From positions 338,339-402,338 of the forward strand of contig NZ_LMSP01000023.1 of NCBI RefSeq assembly GCF_001429545.1: DNA of 64,000 bases, read 5' to 3'. Positions 32,784 through 42,432 of this stretch are shown here, in pieces. The notes under the pieces were generated by a model. It ran no database searches. It worked only from the letters and a program-made list of their open reading frames with translations, and was not told where the DNA came from. The position numbers and the translations under genes are program-made. Every line of letters starts with the position of its first letter. Positions within the stretch are counted from its first letter, which is position 1. The stretch comes from Paenibacillus sp. Soil787 (lineage in GTDB: Bacteria; Bacillota; Bacilli; Paenibacillales; NBRC-103111).

Positions 32784-33686
32784 TCATCTCGCCACCTTAC
32801 TAACTAATTTGGGCTGATCTTCATAGACCATTTGGATATAGTTCAGAACGTCATCTCGCAAATCATCACGCTGCAGGGAAAAATCAATTGTAGCTTTGAT
32901 GAAACCGAATTTGTCCCCGACGTCATGACGAATGCCTTGAAAGTTATAGGCAATGACTGGTTTATGTTCATTCAGCCTCTTCAGTGCATCCGTCAGTTGG
33001 ATCTCACCGCCGGCCCCCGCAGGAAGCCGTTCCAAAATATCAAATATATCGGGAGTCAGAATATATCTGCCCATAATGGCATAGTTGGACGGCGCCGCCT
33101 TCTTCGCCGGCTTCTCAACCAACGTTTCCAGAAGGAAAACATCGGGTTCAATCGATGCGCCACGAGGAGCGATGATCCCATATTTGGATACATCCTCATC
33201 ACTCACCTTCTGGACGCCGACAACCGTCGAGGAGTACCGAGCATGAACACGCATAAGCTGGCCGAGACAAGGCTCCTTGGACTGGACAATATCATCACCA
33301 AGCAGGACGGCGAACGGCTCATCACCTACAAAACTTCGCGCACACCAAATGGCGTGGCCTAACCCTTTGGGCTCCTTTTGACGAATATAATGAATATTTG
33401 CCATCTCGGAGATCGCCCGAATCTGTTCAAGTTCCTTCTGTTTTCCCTTTTTGTCCAAAGTCTCTTCCAGCTCAAAGGATTTATCGAAATGATCCTCAAT
33501 TGCTCGCTTTCCGCGTCCGCTGATGATAAGAATATCTTCAATTCCCGAAGCAATCGCCTCTTCGATGATATATTGAATCGTTGGCTTATCCACGATAGGC
33601 AGCATTTCCTTCGGCTGCGCCTTCGTCGCTGGTAAGAAACGTGTCCCGAGCCCCGCTGCGGGAATAATAGCTTTACGCACTTTCAT
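32784..33686 (-). CDS. galU: UTP-glucose-1-phosphate uridylyltransferase
   Basis: A 300-residue nucleotidyltransferase beginning VRKAIIPAAGLGTRFLPAT with KAQPKEMLPIVDKP, which is the UTP-binding signature, LLGDDIV for the metal Asp, and AGAGGEIQLTDAL. It makes UDP-glucose. It overlaps the aminotransferase gene by 14 bp and precedes ugd by 4 bp. Confidence 0.95.
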   Translation of the reverse strand: MKVRKAIIPAAGLGTRFLPATKAQPKEMLPIVDKPTIQYIIEEAIASGIEDILIISGRGKRAIEDHFDKSFELEETLDKKGKQKELEQIRAISEMANIHYIRQKEPKGLGHAIWCARSFVGDEPFAVLLGDDIVQSKEPCLGQLMRVHARYSSTVVGVQKVSDEDVSKYGIIAPRGASIEPDVFLLETLVEKPAKKAAPSNYAIMGRYILTPDIFDILERLPAGAGGEIQLTDALKRLNEHKPVIAYNFQGIRHDVGDKFGFIKATIDFSLQRDDLRDDVLNYIQMVYEDQPKLVSKVAR

Positions 33687-34842
33687 GGGCTAGGCCTCCA
33701 TATACGAGTGATTTAATGACACTAATAACACGTTCTTGCTCATGTTCAGTCAAGCTTGAACCCGATGGCAAACATAATCCATGCTCGAAGAGCTGATCGG
33801 ACACACTAAGCGACTCGGTATGAGGGATATATAGGCAATTTTTGAAAAGCGGCTGAAGGTGCATAGGCTTCCATACCGGTCTGGATTCAATATTGACGTC
33901 GGATAGCTTTTGAATAATGGCAGCTGCCGTTATTTCCGCCCGCTGTGGGTCGACCGTTAAGGCAGTCAGCCACCTTGTCGACATCCCAAAACTCGCTTCC
34001 GGCATGAAATTGAAACCTTCCAGGGAGCCAAGCTCCTGTACATATTTATTAAAAATGGCGCGTCTATCCTCGATCCGTGATGGCAGCGCACGAAGCTGTC
34101 CAATTCCGATACCAGCCAGCACATTGCTCATACGATAATTGTAGCCAACCTCGCTATGCTCATAATGCACAGCTTGATCTCTCGCTTGCGTCGCCCAGAA
34201 TCTTGCTTTCTCCAATGCTGCAAGATCGTCGGAAACAAGCATGCCTCCACCGGAAGTGGTAATAATTTTATTACCATTAAACGAATAAATACCAAACTGA
34301 CCGATCGTCCCGCTGCCTTTCCCCTTGTAGGTCGCCCCCAAGGATTCTGCGGCATCCTCAATGATAGGCACATTGTAGGCGTCACACAGTTCAACGATTG
34401 GATCCAAATCGGAACTTTGTCCATATAAATTGACGACAATGACCGCTTTCGGCAGCTTACCCTGACGGTTGGCCACAATTAAAGCACGCGCCAATGCTTT
34501 TGGGGACATATTCCAAGTAGCAGGTTCCGAGTCAATGAAGACAGGTTCAGCCCCTTGATAAAGAATCGGATTCACACTGGCTACGAAGGTGAGTGTTGAA
34601 CAGAAGATACTGTCCCCTGGACCTACATCCAATAGCCGTAAGGCCAAATGGAGCGCCGCAGTTCCTGAGCTAAGCGCTAGTGCACCATGTGTACCCACAT
34701 AACGAGCGATGTCTTGCTCGAAGACATCGACGTTAGGGCCAAGCGGCGCGATCCAATTCGTCTCAAATGCCCTATTTACCCATTGTTGCTCTTCTTGCCC
34801 TATATGAGGTGGAGATAGATAGATTCTTTGATGACCTTGCAT
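33673..34842 (-). CDS. DegT/DnrJ/EryC1 family aminotransferase (PglE/EpsN-like)
   Basis: A 389-residue PLP enzyme. Features are the family's N-terminal IYLSPPHIGQEEQQWV, GTHGALALSSGTAALHLAL, and the PLP-Lys region SFNGNKIITTSGGGML (Lys at about 195). It is inferred to aminate the UDP-4-keto-6-deoxy sugar from the PglF-like dehydratase, with PglD-like acetylation following; this is the bacillosamine route. GAGGAGG lies upstream of ATG. Confidence 0.92.
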   Translation of the reverse strand: MQGHQRIYLSPPHIGQEEQQWVNRAFETNWIAPLGPNVDVFEQDIARYVGTHGALALSSGTAALHLALRLLDVGPGDSIFCSTLTFVASVNPILYQGAEPVFIDSEPATWNMSPKALARALIVANRQGKLPKAVIVVNLYGQSSDLDPIVELCDAYNVPIIEDAAESLGATYKGKGSGTIGQFGIYSFNGNKIITTSGGGMLVSDDLAALEKARFWATQARDQAVHYEHSEVGYNYRMSNVLAGIGIGQLRALPSRIEDRRAIFNKYVQELGSLEGFNFMPEASFGMSTRWLTALTVDPQRAEITAAAIIQKLSDVNIESRPVWKPMHLQPLFKNCLYIPHTESLSVSDQLFEHGLCLPSGSSLTEHEQERVISVIKSLVYGGLAHESA

Positions 34843-34845
34843 CGG

Positions 34846-35505
34846 TTACGTCCTCCTCTGTATCATTTCAGGATTCTGAACAAACTTAACAACTTTGGCC
34901 GGTACACCAACAGCCGTACAATATCGCGGAATATCCTTAATGGCCACAGCTCCTGCTCCCAAAGTACTCCAGCAGCCAACTGTTCTTCCTTCAATGATTT
35001 TGGCTCCAATCCCGATATGTACACCGTCTTCGATTGTGACATCTCCGCCTAATGCCGCAGCCGGGGAGAGATGAACATAGTTTCCAATCGTGTCCTCATG
35101 CTCGATAATTGCGCCGGTGTTGATAATACAATGCTTTCCAATCTCTGAACCATAATTCATTACGGCTCCAGGCATGATCACCGAGCCTTTACCAACAGTT
35201 ACACCGCTGCCAATAGTGGCCTTAGGATGAATCAGCACAGCATATTTATGCTCTGATAGTCCCAATCGCTGCTCAACAGCACAACGAGCGTGATTACTCC
35301 CAATCGCAATAATCAGATAGTAGTTGTCCTCTTCCAGCAGCTTTAACATATCAGCTATAGGGCCATGGGCAATGCCAAATTCGGAGAACGTATGGAGATA
35401 CTTATCGTCACCGATTCCGGCAAGCTCATACTGGCCCTGGGCCAGCATAATATCGAGAACAACTTTGCTATGACCTCCACCACCAATAAGGATAAGTTTC
35501 TTCAT
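34846..35505 (-). CDS. PglD/NeuD-like sugar N-acetyltransferase
   Basis: A 219-residue acyltransferase. N-terminal Rossmann-like domain (KLILIGGGGHSKVVLDIM) binds UDP-sugar; C-terminal left-handed beta-helix of hexapeptide repeats (about 85-210, ATIGSGVTVGKGSVIMPGA and so on). Like PglD or EpsM, it should acetylate the 4-amino group made by the adjacent aminotransferase. TAATG overlap with the upstream fusion gene. Confidence 0.9.
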   Translation of the reverse strand: MKKLILIGGGGHSKVVLDIMLAQGQYELAGIGDDKYLHTFSEFGIAHGPIADMLKLLEEDNYYLIIAIGSNHARCAVEQRLGLSEHKYAVLIHPKATIGSGVTVGKGSVIMPGAVMNYGSEIGKHCIINTGAIIEHEDTIGNYVHLSPAAALGGDVTIEDGVHIGIGAKIIEGRTVGCWSTLGAGAVAIKDIPRYCTAVGVPAKVVKFVQNPEMIQRRT

Positions 35506-37277
35506 TAGAAGCCCTCCACCTGTCGTTTGCCTGTAAATTTACTTGTCGTCACATGGCCTGCCTGCTGTACACCCTCTGCATGAAATACCCTCCTAAGGGT
35601 CATCCAAAGGATTTTTGCGTCCAGCAATAAGCTATGATTCTCGGTATACCAGACATCGAACTTGAATTTGGTTTCCCATGAGATGGCATTCCTACCGTTA
35701 ACTTGCGCCCAACCGGTAATACCCGGCCTTACCCAATGACGCTTCTTTTGCTCATCTGTATACAAATGGAGATATTCCATCAACAGCGGCCTTGGGCCAA
35801 TTAAACTCATTTTGCCGCTAATGACGTTGAATAGCTGCGGCAATTCGTCTAGACTCGTCTTCCGGAGCAGCTTGCCAAATGTCGTCAGACGGTCTTCGTC
35901 CGGCAGGAGTTCACCATGTACATTGCGTTTATTATTCATTGTGCGGAATTTATATACATAGAATGGCTTACCATATAAGCCGGGGCGCTGCTGCTTGAAA
36001 ATGACAGGCGAGCCCAATCGGGTACGAACCAATATCGCAACAAGTACATACACCGGGCTAAGTAAAATGGCTGCCATGACGGCCGTTGAACAATCCAAAA
36101 AGCGTTTGAGCCCTTGAATAAGCCATCTTTTCGCCAGTTTCATTTGTTCAATCTCACCGTACATCTGATGAAGCCTCTTCACTACGGCATGCTCGGTATA
36201 CGTCATTTCAATAACCTTGCGTCCCCCTTCACCTAACTCTTTAAGCAGGCTGTCACTCTTCAAAAGCTCGTTAAGTGCTAGGGTAAATCCTTCAATATGC
36301 TTATAGCGAACTAAGAGTCCGGTCTCCCCATGCTTGACCAATTCTTTGGTACCCAGCACATCACTGGCTATTGCGGGTTTTCGAAACGCCATAGATTCCA
36401 TCAGAAAACGCGGGATTCCCTCCTTCTCCGAAGTTAAAACAACGACATCTGCCAGCTGAATCCAAGGGTAAATATTCGCTTGATGGCCAATCATCCGTAC
36501 TTCGTTCTCCAGTCCTAGCGCCTTGATTTGATGAAGAATCTCCGCTTCCAGAGGGCCTTTGCCGGCGATCAGACAAACAAATTCATGGATGAAATTAGCT
36601 TTTAACATATGTAGGGCATCTAACAAAAAGGCATGATCCTTGACCGGCTCCAGTCTTGCAGCCATGAGAATAATTCGTTTACCTACTGGGATATTGGCCT
36701 TTATCCGAAGTAGTTCCAAGTCATTTTGAGTAATTTGCGCCTGAGCAGCATCAAGCTTGTTCAGATCCACACCATTGCCTTCATAATAAACAGGCTTACC
36801 CGGTGCCAAGTCCTGAAGTTTGGCGATATCCTCCCGGTTCTGTGAGGACAGAGCGTCACAGAATAGGGCACCAAATCTTTCTAAGCTGCGGTACACGAAG
36901 CTTTTGCTCTTCTTTTGCCCATCAAAGAAAGGAAGCCCATGACTGGTGTGCAAAATCATCGGTGTCCCCGCCAGCCAAGCTGCAATACGTCCAATAAGTC
37001 CAGCTTTTGCTGTATGCGTGTGAACGATATCAAAGCCTTCTCTTCGAAATAACTTTCGCATCTGCCAAATGGAACGGATATCATCCAGCAGGTGGATTTT
37101 GCGGTTCATCGTCAGAAAATGTAACTTGATATTGTATGGTTTCATGTAGGATTCTTCATATCCATCCGCTGATGAAATCAGATGAACGTCATAACCCTGC
37201 TGCTTCAGAACAGTCAGCTTGTCTGCCAGTATTTTATGAGAAATACTGCTTGTGCAAATATGAGCCACTTTCTTCAT
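35505..37277 (-). CDS. Glycosyltransferase 4 fused to phosphoglycosyl transferase (PglA-PglC/EpsD-EpsL like)
   Basis: A 590-residue fusion. Residues 1-375 are a GT4 glycosyltransferase (MKKVAHICTSSISHKIL, THTAKAGLIGRIAAW, and EGIPRFLMESMAFRKP for nucleotide sugar binding). Residues about 385-575 are a monotopic phosphoglycosyl transferase: re-entrant helix near LDCSTAVMAAILLSPVY, KFRTM, DE catalytic dyad in TSLDELPQLFNV, RPGITGWAQVNGRN. The second part would load the first sugar-phosphate on undecaprenyl phosphate and the first part add sugar two. In most bacteria these are separate genes. Confidence 0.92.
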   Translation of the reverse strand: MKKVAHICTSSISHKILADKLTVLKQQGYDVHLISSADGYEESYMKPYNIKLHFLTMNRKIHLLDDIRSIWQMRKLFRREGFDIVHTHTAKAGLIGRIAAWLAGTPMILHTSHGLPFFDGQKKSKSFVYRSLERFGALFCDALSSQNREDIAKLQDLAPGKPVYYEGNGVDLNKLDAAQAQITQNDLELLRIKANIPVGKRIILMAARLEPVKDHAFLLDALHMLKANFIHEFVCLIAGKGPLEAEILHQIKALGLENEVRMIGHQANIYPWIQLADVVVLTSEKEGIPRFLMESMAFRKPAIASDVLGTKELVKHGETGLLVRYKHIEGFTLALNELLKSDSLLKELGEGGRKVIEMTYTEHAVVKRLHQMYGEIEQMKLAKRWLIQGLKRFLDCSTAVMAAILLSPVYVLVAILVRTRLGSPVIFKQQRPGLYGKPFYVYKFRTMNNKRNVHGELLPDEDRLTTFGKLLRKTSLDELPQLFNVISGKMSLIGPRPLLMEYLHLYTDEQKKRHWVRPGITGWAQVNGRNAISWETKFKFDVWYTENHSLLLDAKILWMTLRRVFHAEGVQQAGHVTTSKFTGKRQVEGF

Positions 37278-38290
37278 ACAAATACCTTCTTATAGTAATG
37301 GGAGTACCAATATACGAAGGATTTAATCCCACTTTCAATGCTTGTTTGAGGACGAAATCCAATGTCTCTTGTAAGGTCATCGATATCGGCATAAGTCGCT
37401 TGGACGTCCCCAGGCTGCATCGGCTTATATTCGATGATGGCTTTTTTCCCTAAACATTGTTCTATAGTTTGAATAAAAGTCATCAAGGAAATGGGCTGAT
37501 TGTTACCTATATTATAAATTTTATAAGGTGCATAAGAGGTTGAAGGGTCCGGTTGCTCACGATTCCAGCTTTCATTAGGAGCCGGAGGACGTTTCAACAG
37601 CTTCACGATGCCAGCCACGATATCTTCGATGTAGGTGAAATCACGCATCATCTGTCCTTCGTTGAACACTTGGATAGGCTTCCCTTCCGAAATCGCTTTG
37701 GTAAAAGAGAAGTACGCCATATCCGGCCTGCCCCAAGGACCGTAGACGGTGAAGAACCGCAACCCCGTAGTCGGCAATCCATATAGATGGCTATACGTAT
37801 GAGCCATAAGTTCGTTTGCTTTTTTGGTAGCTGCATATAGACTAACAGGATGATCCACCGCATCATGGACAGAGAACGGCATTTTCACATTTGCACCATA
37901 GACTGAGCTAGAGGATGCATAGATGAAATGGGCGAGGCTATACTTGCGGGAAAGCTCCAGCATGTTAGTGAATGCGGTAATATTCGAATCGATGTAAGCC
38001 ATTGGATTCACCATGGAGTAGCGGACACCAGCCTGTGCCGCTAGGTGAACAACAACCGCAAACGTATGAGAAGCAAATACATGATTCAATAAAGCCTGAT
38101 TACAGAGATCTTGGGTATAGTGAGTGTAATTCTTATAAGCTGTCAATCCCTTTAATCGGTCTTCCTTGAGCTCAATGTCATAATAGTCGTTCATATTATC
38201 AATTCCTACAACGGAATAACCATTTTGCAGTAGTTTGGTCGTTAAATGATAGCCAATAAAGCCAGCAGATCCGGTAACTAGTATCTTCAT
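37274..38290 (-). CDS. UDP-glucuronate 4-epimerase-like NAD-dependent epimerase
   Basis: A 338-residue short-chain dehydrogenase/reductase. NAD-binding GSAGFIGYHLTTKLL, catalytic Ser-Tyr-Lys with YAATKKANELMAHTYSHLYG, and the UDP-glucuronate-epimerase-like opening NMNDYYDIELKEDRLKGL. It probably interconverts UDP-glucuronate and UDP-galacturonate, using the product of the Ugd made by the same operon. Overlaps the fusion gene by ATGA. Confidence 0.9.
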   Translation of the reverse strand: MKILVTGSAGFIGYHLTTKLLQNGYSVVGIDNMNDYYDIELKEDRLKGLTAYKNYTHYTQDLCNQALLNHVFASHTFAVVVHLAAQAGVRYSMVNPMAYIDSNITAFTNMLELSRKYSLAHFIYASSSSVYGANVKMPFSVHDAVDHPVSLYAATKKANELMAHTYSHLYGLPTTGLRFFTVYGPWGRPDMAYFSFTKAISEGKPIQVFNEGQMMRDFTYIEDIVAGIVKLLKRPPAPNESWNREQPDPSTSYAPYKIYNIGNNQPISLMTFIQTIEQCLGKKAIIEYKPMQPGDVQATYADIDDLTRDIGFRPQTSIESGIKSFVYWYSHYYKKVFV

Positions 38291-38292
38291 AT

Positions 38293-39486
38293 TTAGTTGG
38301 CTCCTTCTTGAACGAATCTCGAGAATTTCTCCCAGAATTCCTGCCTGTTTTGATCCAGTTGGACTTTGGTATAGCTGCCTGCTTTCACAAAATTAGTTCT
38401 TGCTTGCTCCGCTAGCCATGTTTTATTCGTGATGTTCTCTTCGATCAGACGAGCTAATTGCTTGTCACTGCCAGGCTTATGCAAACAACTTTTATCAATC
38501 AACTCCGGTATACCGCCTGCCGTCGACCCGATAACCGGGCACCCCCTGCTCATCGCCTCAACGGTTGCCCTTGGCAGCCCCTCTTGGAAGCTCGGCTGTA
38601 AGTAAACATCTACACGATCTAACCATTCAAAAACGGCATCGCCGCTCTCCCGGACACCATCGAAAAACACACGATCTTGCAAACCATATTTAGCAGCAAG
38701 TACTTTCCAAGGACCGATCTCACCGCCACCAAGAATACGGAATTGAAACGGTGGGAGCTTCGATTGAATTTTGGCGAGTGCTTCCAATACTGTTGCAATC
38801 CCTTTGACTTTCCCGTTAAGGTTGCCGATAAGCCCAAGAACGATAGGATTGTCTGTGTCTGACTCAATCTTGTCCATACGTTGGTTGAGTACACTTACGC
38901 AAGTTTCTGGGATTTCGACATCGGAGCAACCTTCTGTATATCCTTTCGAATTCGGATAACGATTCTGGAGAAATTGCTTGGTAACGTAAATGGCAAAAGG
39001 AGCATCCTTCACTTGCGATTTCGTCTTCATCGTCGCAAACAAGGCGTAGGCTTTACCTTGGGCATTGCCGTAATTCCACAAAGCATCCCAAGCACATGCG
39101 ACCATTTCAACAGCGAAAGGCTTGCCTAGTTTCTTGGCAATGGCTATTGCTTCTGAACCTATTTCACTTGGCAATCTGGCAATAACCGCATCCGACTGTC
39201 GGATGGATTCGGTTAATATACGTTCGATGTAGCCCTTCTTCGTTAGCTTATTCACTGGATTACTTAGCGACGGCAGCACAATGAAATCGACATTTTTACC
39301 GCTAGATAAGCTTTTATTCGCGATTTCCGTCCCAGAGGAAATCTTTTTCGCTCTGGAGGCAACGGTTATTTGATCGAATACGGATAAATATCTTTCCCAT
39401 ACGGCATAAGGCAGCTTCCCACTGGAGAAAAATTTACCTGAATCATTAAAGTAAAAGGTATGATCATGCGCCCATAATACTTTCAT
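38293..39486 (-). CDS. Glycosyltransferase family 4
   Basis: A 397-residue GT-B glycosyltransferase. C-terminal donor domain has LGLIGNLNGKVKGI, then VYLQPSFQEGLPRATVEAM and PVIGSTAGGIPELI, the EX7E signature. The N-terminal acceptor domain is divergent with DHTFYFNDSGKFFS. Adds a sugar to the lipid-linked repeat unit; linkage unknown. Confidence 0.88.
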   Translation of the reverse strand: MKVLWAHDHTFYFNDSGKFFSSGKLPYAVWERYLSVFDQITVASRAKKISSGTEIANKSLSSGKNVDFIVLPSLSNPVNKLTKKGYIERILTESIRQSDAVIARLPSEIGSEAIAIAKKLGKPFAVEMVACAWDALWNYGNAQGKAYALFATMKTKSQVKDAPFAIYVTKQFLQNRYPNSKGYTEGCSDVEIPETCVSVLNQRMDKIESDTDNPIVLGLIGNLNGKVKGIATVLEALAKIQSKLPPFQFRILGGGEIGPWKVLAAKYGLQDRVFFDGVRESGDAVFEWLDRVDVYLQPSFQEGLPRATVEAMSRGCPVIGSTAGGIPELIDKSCLHKPGSDKQLARLIEENITNKTWLAEQARTNFVKAGSYTKVQLDQNRQEFWEKFSRFVQEGAN

Positions 39487-39499
39487 TATCTCCCTCTTC

Positions 39500-40132
39500 T
39501 CATATGGTTTTAATTGGTTTTGCAGGTACGCCGCCTACGATTGTATTCGCATGTACATGTTTGGTAACAACGGCGCCGGCAGCGACAATCGATCTGCTGA
39601 AAATTTCGACACCTGCCAGAATGCGGCAGCCACAGCCAATCCATACATCTGAATGAATCGTGATGGGAGAGGCTTTCACAGGGTTGTCCCGGATGGCAAG
39701 AGCCGATACCTCCCACGTATGCTCAAATGAAATGATAGAGGTTTGATGAGCGATCGAAACATCATTAGCGATATGTATGCCGCCGACCGCATCCAAATAG
39801 CACTGTTTGTGAATACTGACATGGCTGCCAATCGTTAAGTTGTCCCAATTTTTTATTTCAACCGACCGGCCAACGAACACGTTATCCCCGCAAGTCGGTA
39901 TCAACCTTTTCAGCAGGCAATAACGCATTGCTAGTCCCGCACTGTCTGGAAGCAGATCCGTCACGCTCCACATCATTTTGAGTAAAGGTTTTGGCAGGAT
40001 GGCCAACAGGGCGATTAGCATGTTCAGTATGATTTTGAAGCGATTGAATTTGTCCCTGCCTCTGATGGTAAGCCTCTCCTTCCTTGGAATAAGCGGTTTT
40101 TGGTTTAAATAGCCAGCAAATGGTATAAGCAT
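39500..40132 (-). CDS. Hexapeptide-repeat O-acetyltransferase
   Basis: A 210-residue acyltransferase as opened from ATG 40132; genuine family sequence begins about residue 28. The left-handed beta-helix (about 85-200) contains IGSHVSIHKQCYLDAVGGI, VSIAHQTSIISFEHTWE and DVWIGCGCRILAGV with its catalytic His. It likely O-acetylates the exopolysaccharide. The start is unclear: its 5' 251 bp overlaps the polymerase gene out of frame. AAGGAGAGG at about 40078 is followed 6 nt on by ATC, not ATG, so an original start may have been lost. Confidence 0.85.
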   Translation of the reverse strand: MLIPFAGYLNQKPLIPRKERLTIRGRDKFNRFKIILNMLIALLAILPKPLLKMMWSVTDLLPDSAGLAMRYCLLKRLIPTCGDNVFVGRSVEIKNWDNLTIGSHVSIHKQCYLDAVGGIHIANDVSIAHQTSIISFEHTWEVSALAIRDNPVKASPITIHSDVWIGCGCRILAGVEIFSRSIVAAGAVVTKHVHANTIVGGVPAKPIKTI

Positions 40133-41318
40133 TGAGCATATAAAGAATAGGAAGTATAGGTACTTTCTTTCGTACCATGTTATCCCCGACGGTACCTATG
40201 CCATAATCGAGCTCCCTTTCTGTTACCGTAATATAGCCGACGAGTATAAGGGTGCAACCTAGGGTGAATAACAAAATTAAACACATGGTATAGAAGGAAC
40301 GTGTTTCTTTATGTACGGTCCAAACGATTGCAGCCATTACGAAAGTCACCATCATATACACAGCCTCAAGCGTCCGCATAACGAATTCAGCATCCCAGTT
40401 CAGTACTTTGAACGGATTGGGCGAAGTGAATAGGAATAATGTCAACAGGATGGCATTGAACAAACCGATTACCCCCACTTTCCACAAAACAACGCTTATA
40501 GCCGTAATTAGCATTGTGATCGCTGATTTAAGACTTTGGCGAAACAGGAAGTAGAAAGATAGGACATACACGATGGAATAGTCTCGAAGCATACTTGCGT
40601 AAAATAAAGCAACCAGGAAAAGCAAGTATCTTCGATTCAATAAGAGCTGTGTACATAACAAGCCTAGTAAGGCACAGGCCATATCCTTTCCAAAAACAGA
40701 CGACATGTACATAAACGCTGGACTAGCAAATAATCCGACAATGATGATGGCTCGATACACGGATTCACGCTGCTCCGGCAGCTCGTAGGTGAAAAACCTT
40801 TCATTGAGCTGGTACGTGATATTACAGCATAAGATTAATAAGAAGGAATTCAATGTAATAATCACTAACGGATCTGTCATGTTAAGGAACTTAAAGAACG
40901 GCATGTATAACAGTCCAAAAATGGGATAAGCTGATGAATTAAGCCAGTACGTTGTAATATGGTCGTAAGCATACTGCAGAAAGTCTGTTAAACTCGGATA
41001 GAAGGAAACCTGACTATAATAGTGCTTGGCATCAGGGCCAAATAGTGGGTCTGTCGTTATGGCGTAGACAAACTTTCCCAACAGCATAACCATAAAACCA
41101 ACATAGAGGACAACCGGCTGATGGGGCCACTTCAGCATGAAATAAAAAGGAATCATGAGGATAAAAAAAACAACGATTCCCATGTCCAGGTCCCACTCAC
41201 CACTCCATTTGGTGATGAGCAGCAGCACGCAAAGATAGAAACAAATCAGCGTGCTTTGAGTCGGATTCAGACCTTTCTTTGCCTGCAGCTCCCTCCCCAC
41301 TCCATCTCGGCTAAGCAT
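39882..41318 (-). CDS. Exopolysaccharide polymerase (Wzy/EpsG-like membrane protein)
   Basis: A 478-residue protein of roughly 10-11 membrane helices with an extracytoplasmic loop around FGPDAKHYYSQVSFY, consistent with an O-antigen/EPS polymerase. Assignment is from topology and operon position, not sequence signature. The last ~75 residues (after CWLFKPKTAYSKEG) are hydrophilic, Gln/Asn-rich and read antiphase through the acetyltransferase gene, so they look like read-through rather than native sequence. The true end may have been upstream at about 40080. Confidence 0.75.
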   Translation of the reverse strand: MLSRDGVGRELQAKKGLNPTQSTLICFYLCVLLLITKWSGEWDLDMGIVVFFILMIPFYFMLKWPHQPVVLYVGFMVMLLGKFVYAITTDPLFGPDAKHYYSQVSFYPSLTDFLQYAYDHITTYWLNSSAYPIFGLLYMPFFKFLNMTDPLVIITLNSFLLILCCNITYQLNERFFTYELPEQRESVYRAIIIVGLFASPAFMYMSSVFGKDMACALLGLLCTQLLLNRRYLLFLVALFYASMLRDYSIVYVLSFYFLFRQSLKSAITMLITAISVVLWKVGVIGLFNAILLTLFLFTSPNPFKVLNWDAEFVMRTLEAVYMMVTFVMAAIVWTVHKETRSFYTMCLILLFTLGCTLILVGYITVTERELDYGIGTVGDNMVRKKVPILPILYMLNAYTICWLFKPKTAYSKEGEAYHQRQGQIQSLQNHTEHANRPVGHPAKTFTQNDVERDGSASRQCGTSNALLPAEKVDTDLRG

Positions 41319-42432
41319 GGTAAATTTTCTCCAACCTCTGAATATTGGAGTGAATATCGTAGCCTTGCTCCTGTAAGCGGCTATATCTTATCGACCAATC
41401 CGGCGTAGCGGATTGTCTACTCATTCTTGTCATGCCCTCTACCCACTCTTGCGATTGCAGCTTTAGGTGCTTCACCATATCTAGCCCCAGATTCGCTTCC
41501 GGAGGCACATGTTCAGATACCATACTCGGCACTCCCCCCGCTTGTGCTTCAATCACGACCATCCCCAGTCCCTCGTAGAGCGACGGCAGCAGGAACAAAT
41601 CGAAAGCACCGATAAGGTCAGGAATGTCTTTCCTAATCCCTAAAAACATGATTTGATCTCTAATCCCCAGTTTCTCGGATAAAGTTTCCATTTCATGTCT
41701 TAGCTTCCCATCCCCAACCAAGACGAGGCGTGCATTCGGCTGAAGTTCCACGTACAGCGCAAACGTTTCGATCAAAAAACGGTGATTTTTCTCCTCACTA
41801 AATCTACCGATATGTCCAATGATCTGTACAGCTGGATCCGTAACACCTAGGCGTTCTTTCAACCGAATTCGATCGGCAGGCAGTTGCTCATACGGGGCCA
41901 GATTGATGGCATTTGGAATCAGCTCGGTTCTCGCATCACCCCAACATGCTCGTCCAAAGAGAGATTCACAAGCGGATTCCGAACATCCAATCAGGTGTGT
42001 ACTATGTTTCGAAATGAGCCATCTCATATAGCTCTGATACACTTTGCGCCGCCATGTCGTTCGCCCTTGGGGGGATACGGTATGACTATGGGTAATACGC
42101 ACTGGAATTCGTAAATAAGCGGCCATTTTGACGATATATCCGCTGAATTGAAATATATGGCTATGAATAGCATCGTAAGGCCCATAATTCGTTATATTAT
42201 GTATAAATTGCTTGCGGAATATGCTCAACCCTCTTCTGGGATGGGGCTGAATCAGAATCCGGCCACCCAGTTCTCGAATTTCTTGATCATAATATCCGCT
42301 TTCCGGATATTGTACGGCAAAATGGAACTCATAACGCTTTCTATCTATGCTACGGTAAATATTCATGAGCAGCGTTTCGATTCCACCGGGATCCATTTTT
42401 CCTACAACATGCAAAATTTTTATTTTATTCAT
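41311..42432 (-). CDS. Glycosyltransferase family 4 (EpsF-like)
   Basis: A 373-residue GT-B glycosyltransferase from ATG 42432, which overlaps the flippase stop as ATGA with GGGGAG upstream. N-terminal HVVGKMDPGGIETLLMNIYR and HSHIFQFSGYIVKMAAY are typical of EpsF-like enzymes; C-terminal LLPSLYEGLGMVVIEAQAGG is the EX7E donor motif. Transfers a sugar to the lipid-linked intermediate. Confidence 0.92.
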   Translation of the reverse strand: MNKIKILHVVGKMDPGGIETLLMNIYRSIDRKRYEFHFAVQYPESGYYDQEIRELGGRILIQPHPRRGLSIFRKQFIHNITNYGPYDAIHSHIFQFSGYIVKMAAYLRIPVRITHSHTVSPQGRTTWRRKVYQSYMRWLISKHSTHLIGCSESACESLFGRACWGDARTELIPNAINLAPYEQLPADRIRLKERLGVTDPAVQIIGHIGRFSEEKNHRFLIETFALYVELQPNARLVLVGDGKLRHEMETLSEKLGIRDQIMFLGIRKDIPDLIGAFDLFLLPSLYEGLGMVVIEAQAGGVPSMVSEHVPPEANLGLDMVKHLKLQSQEWVEGMTRMSRQSATPDWSIRYSRLQEQGYDIHSNIQRLEKIYHA

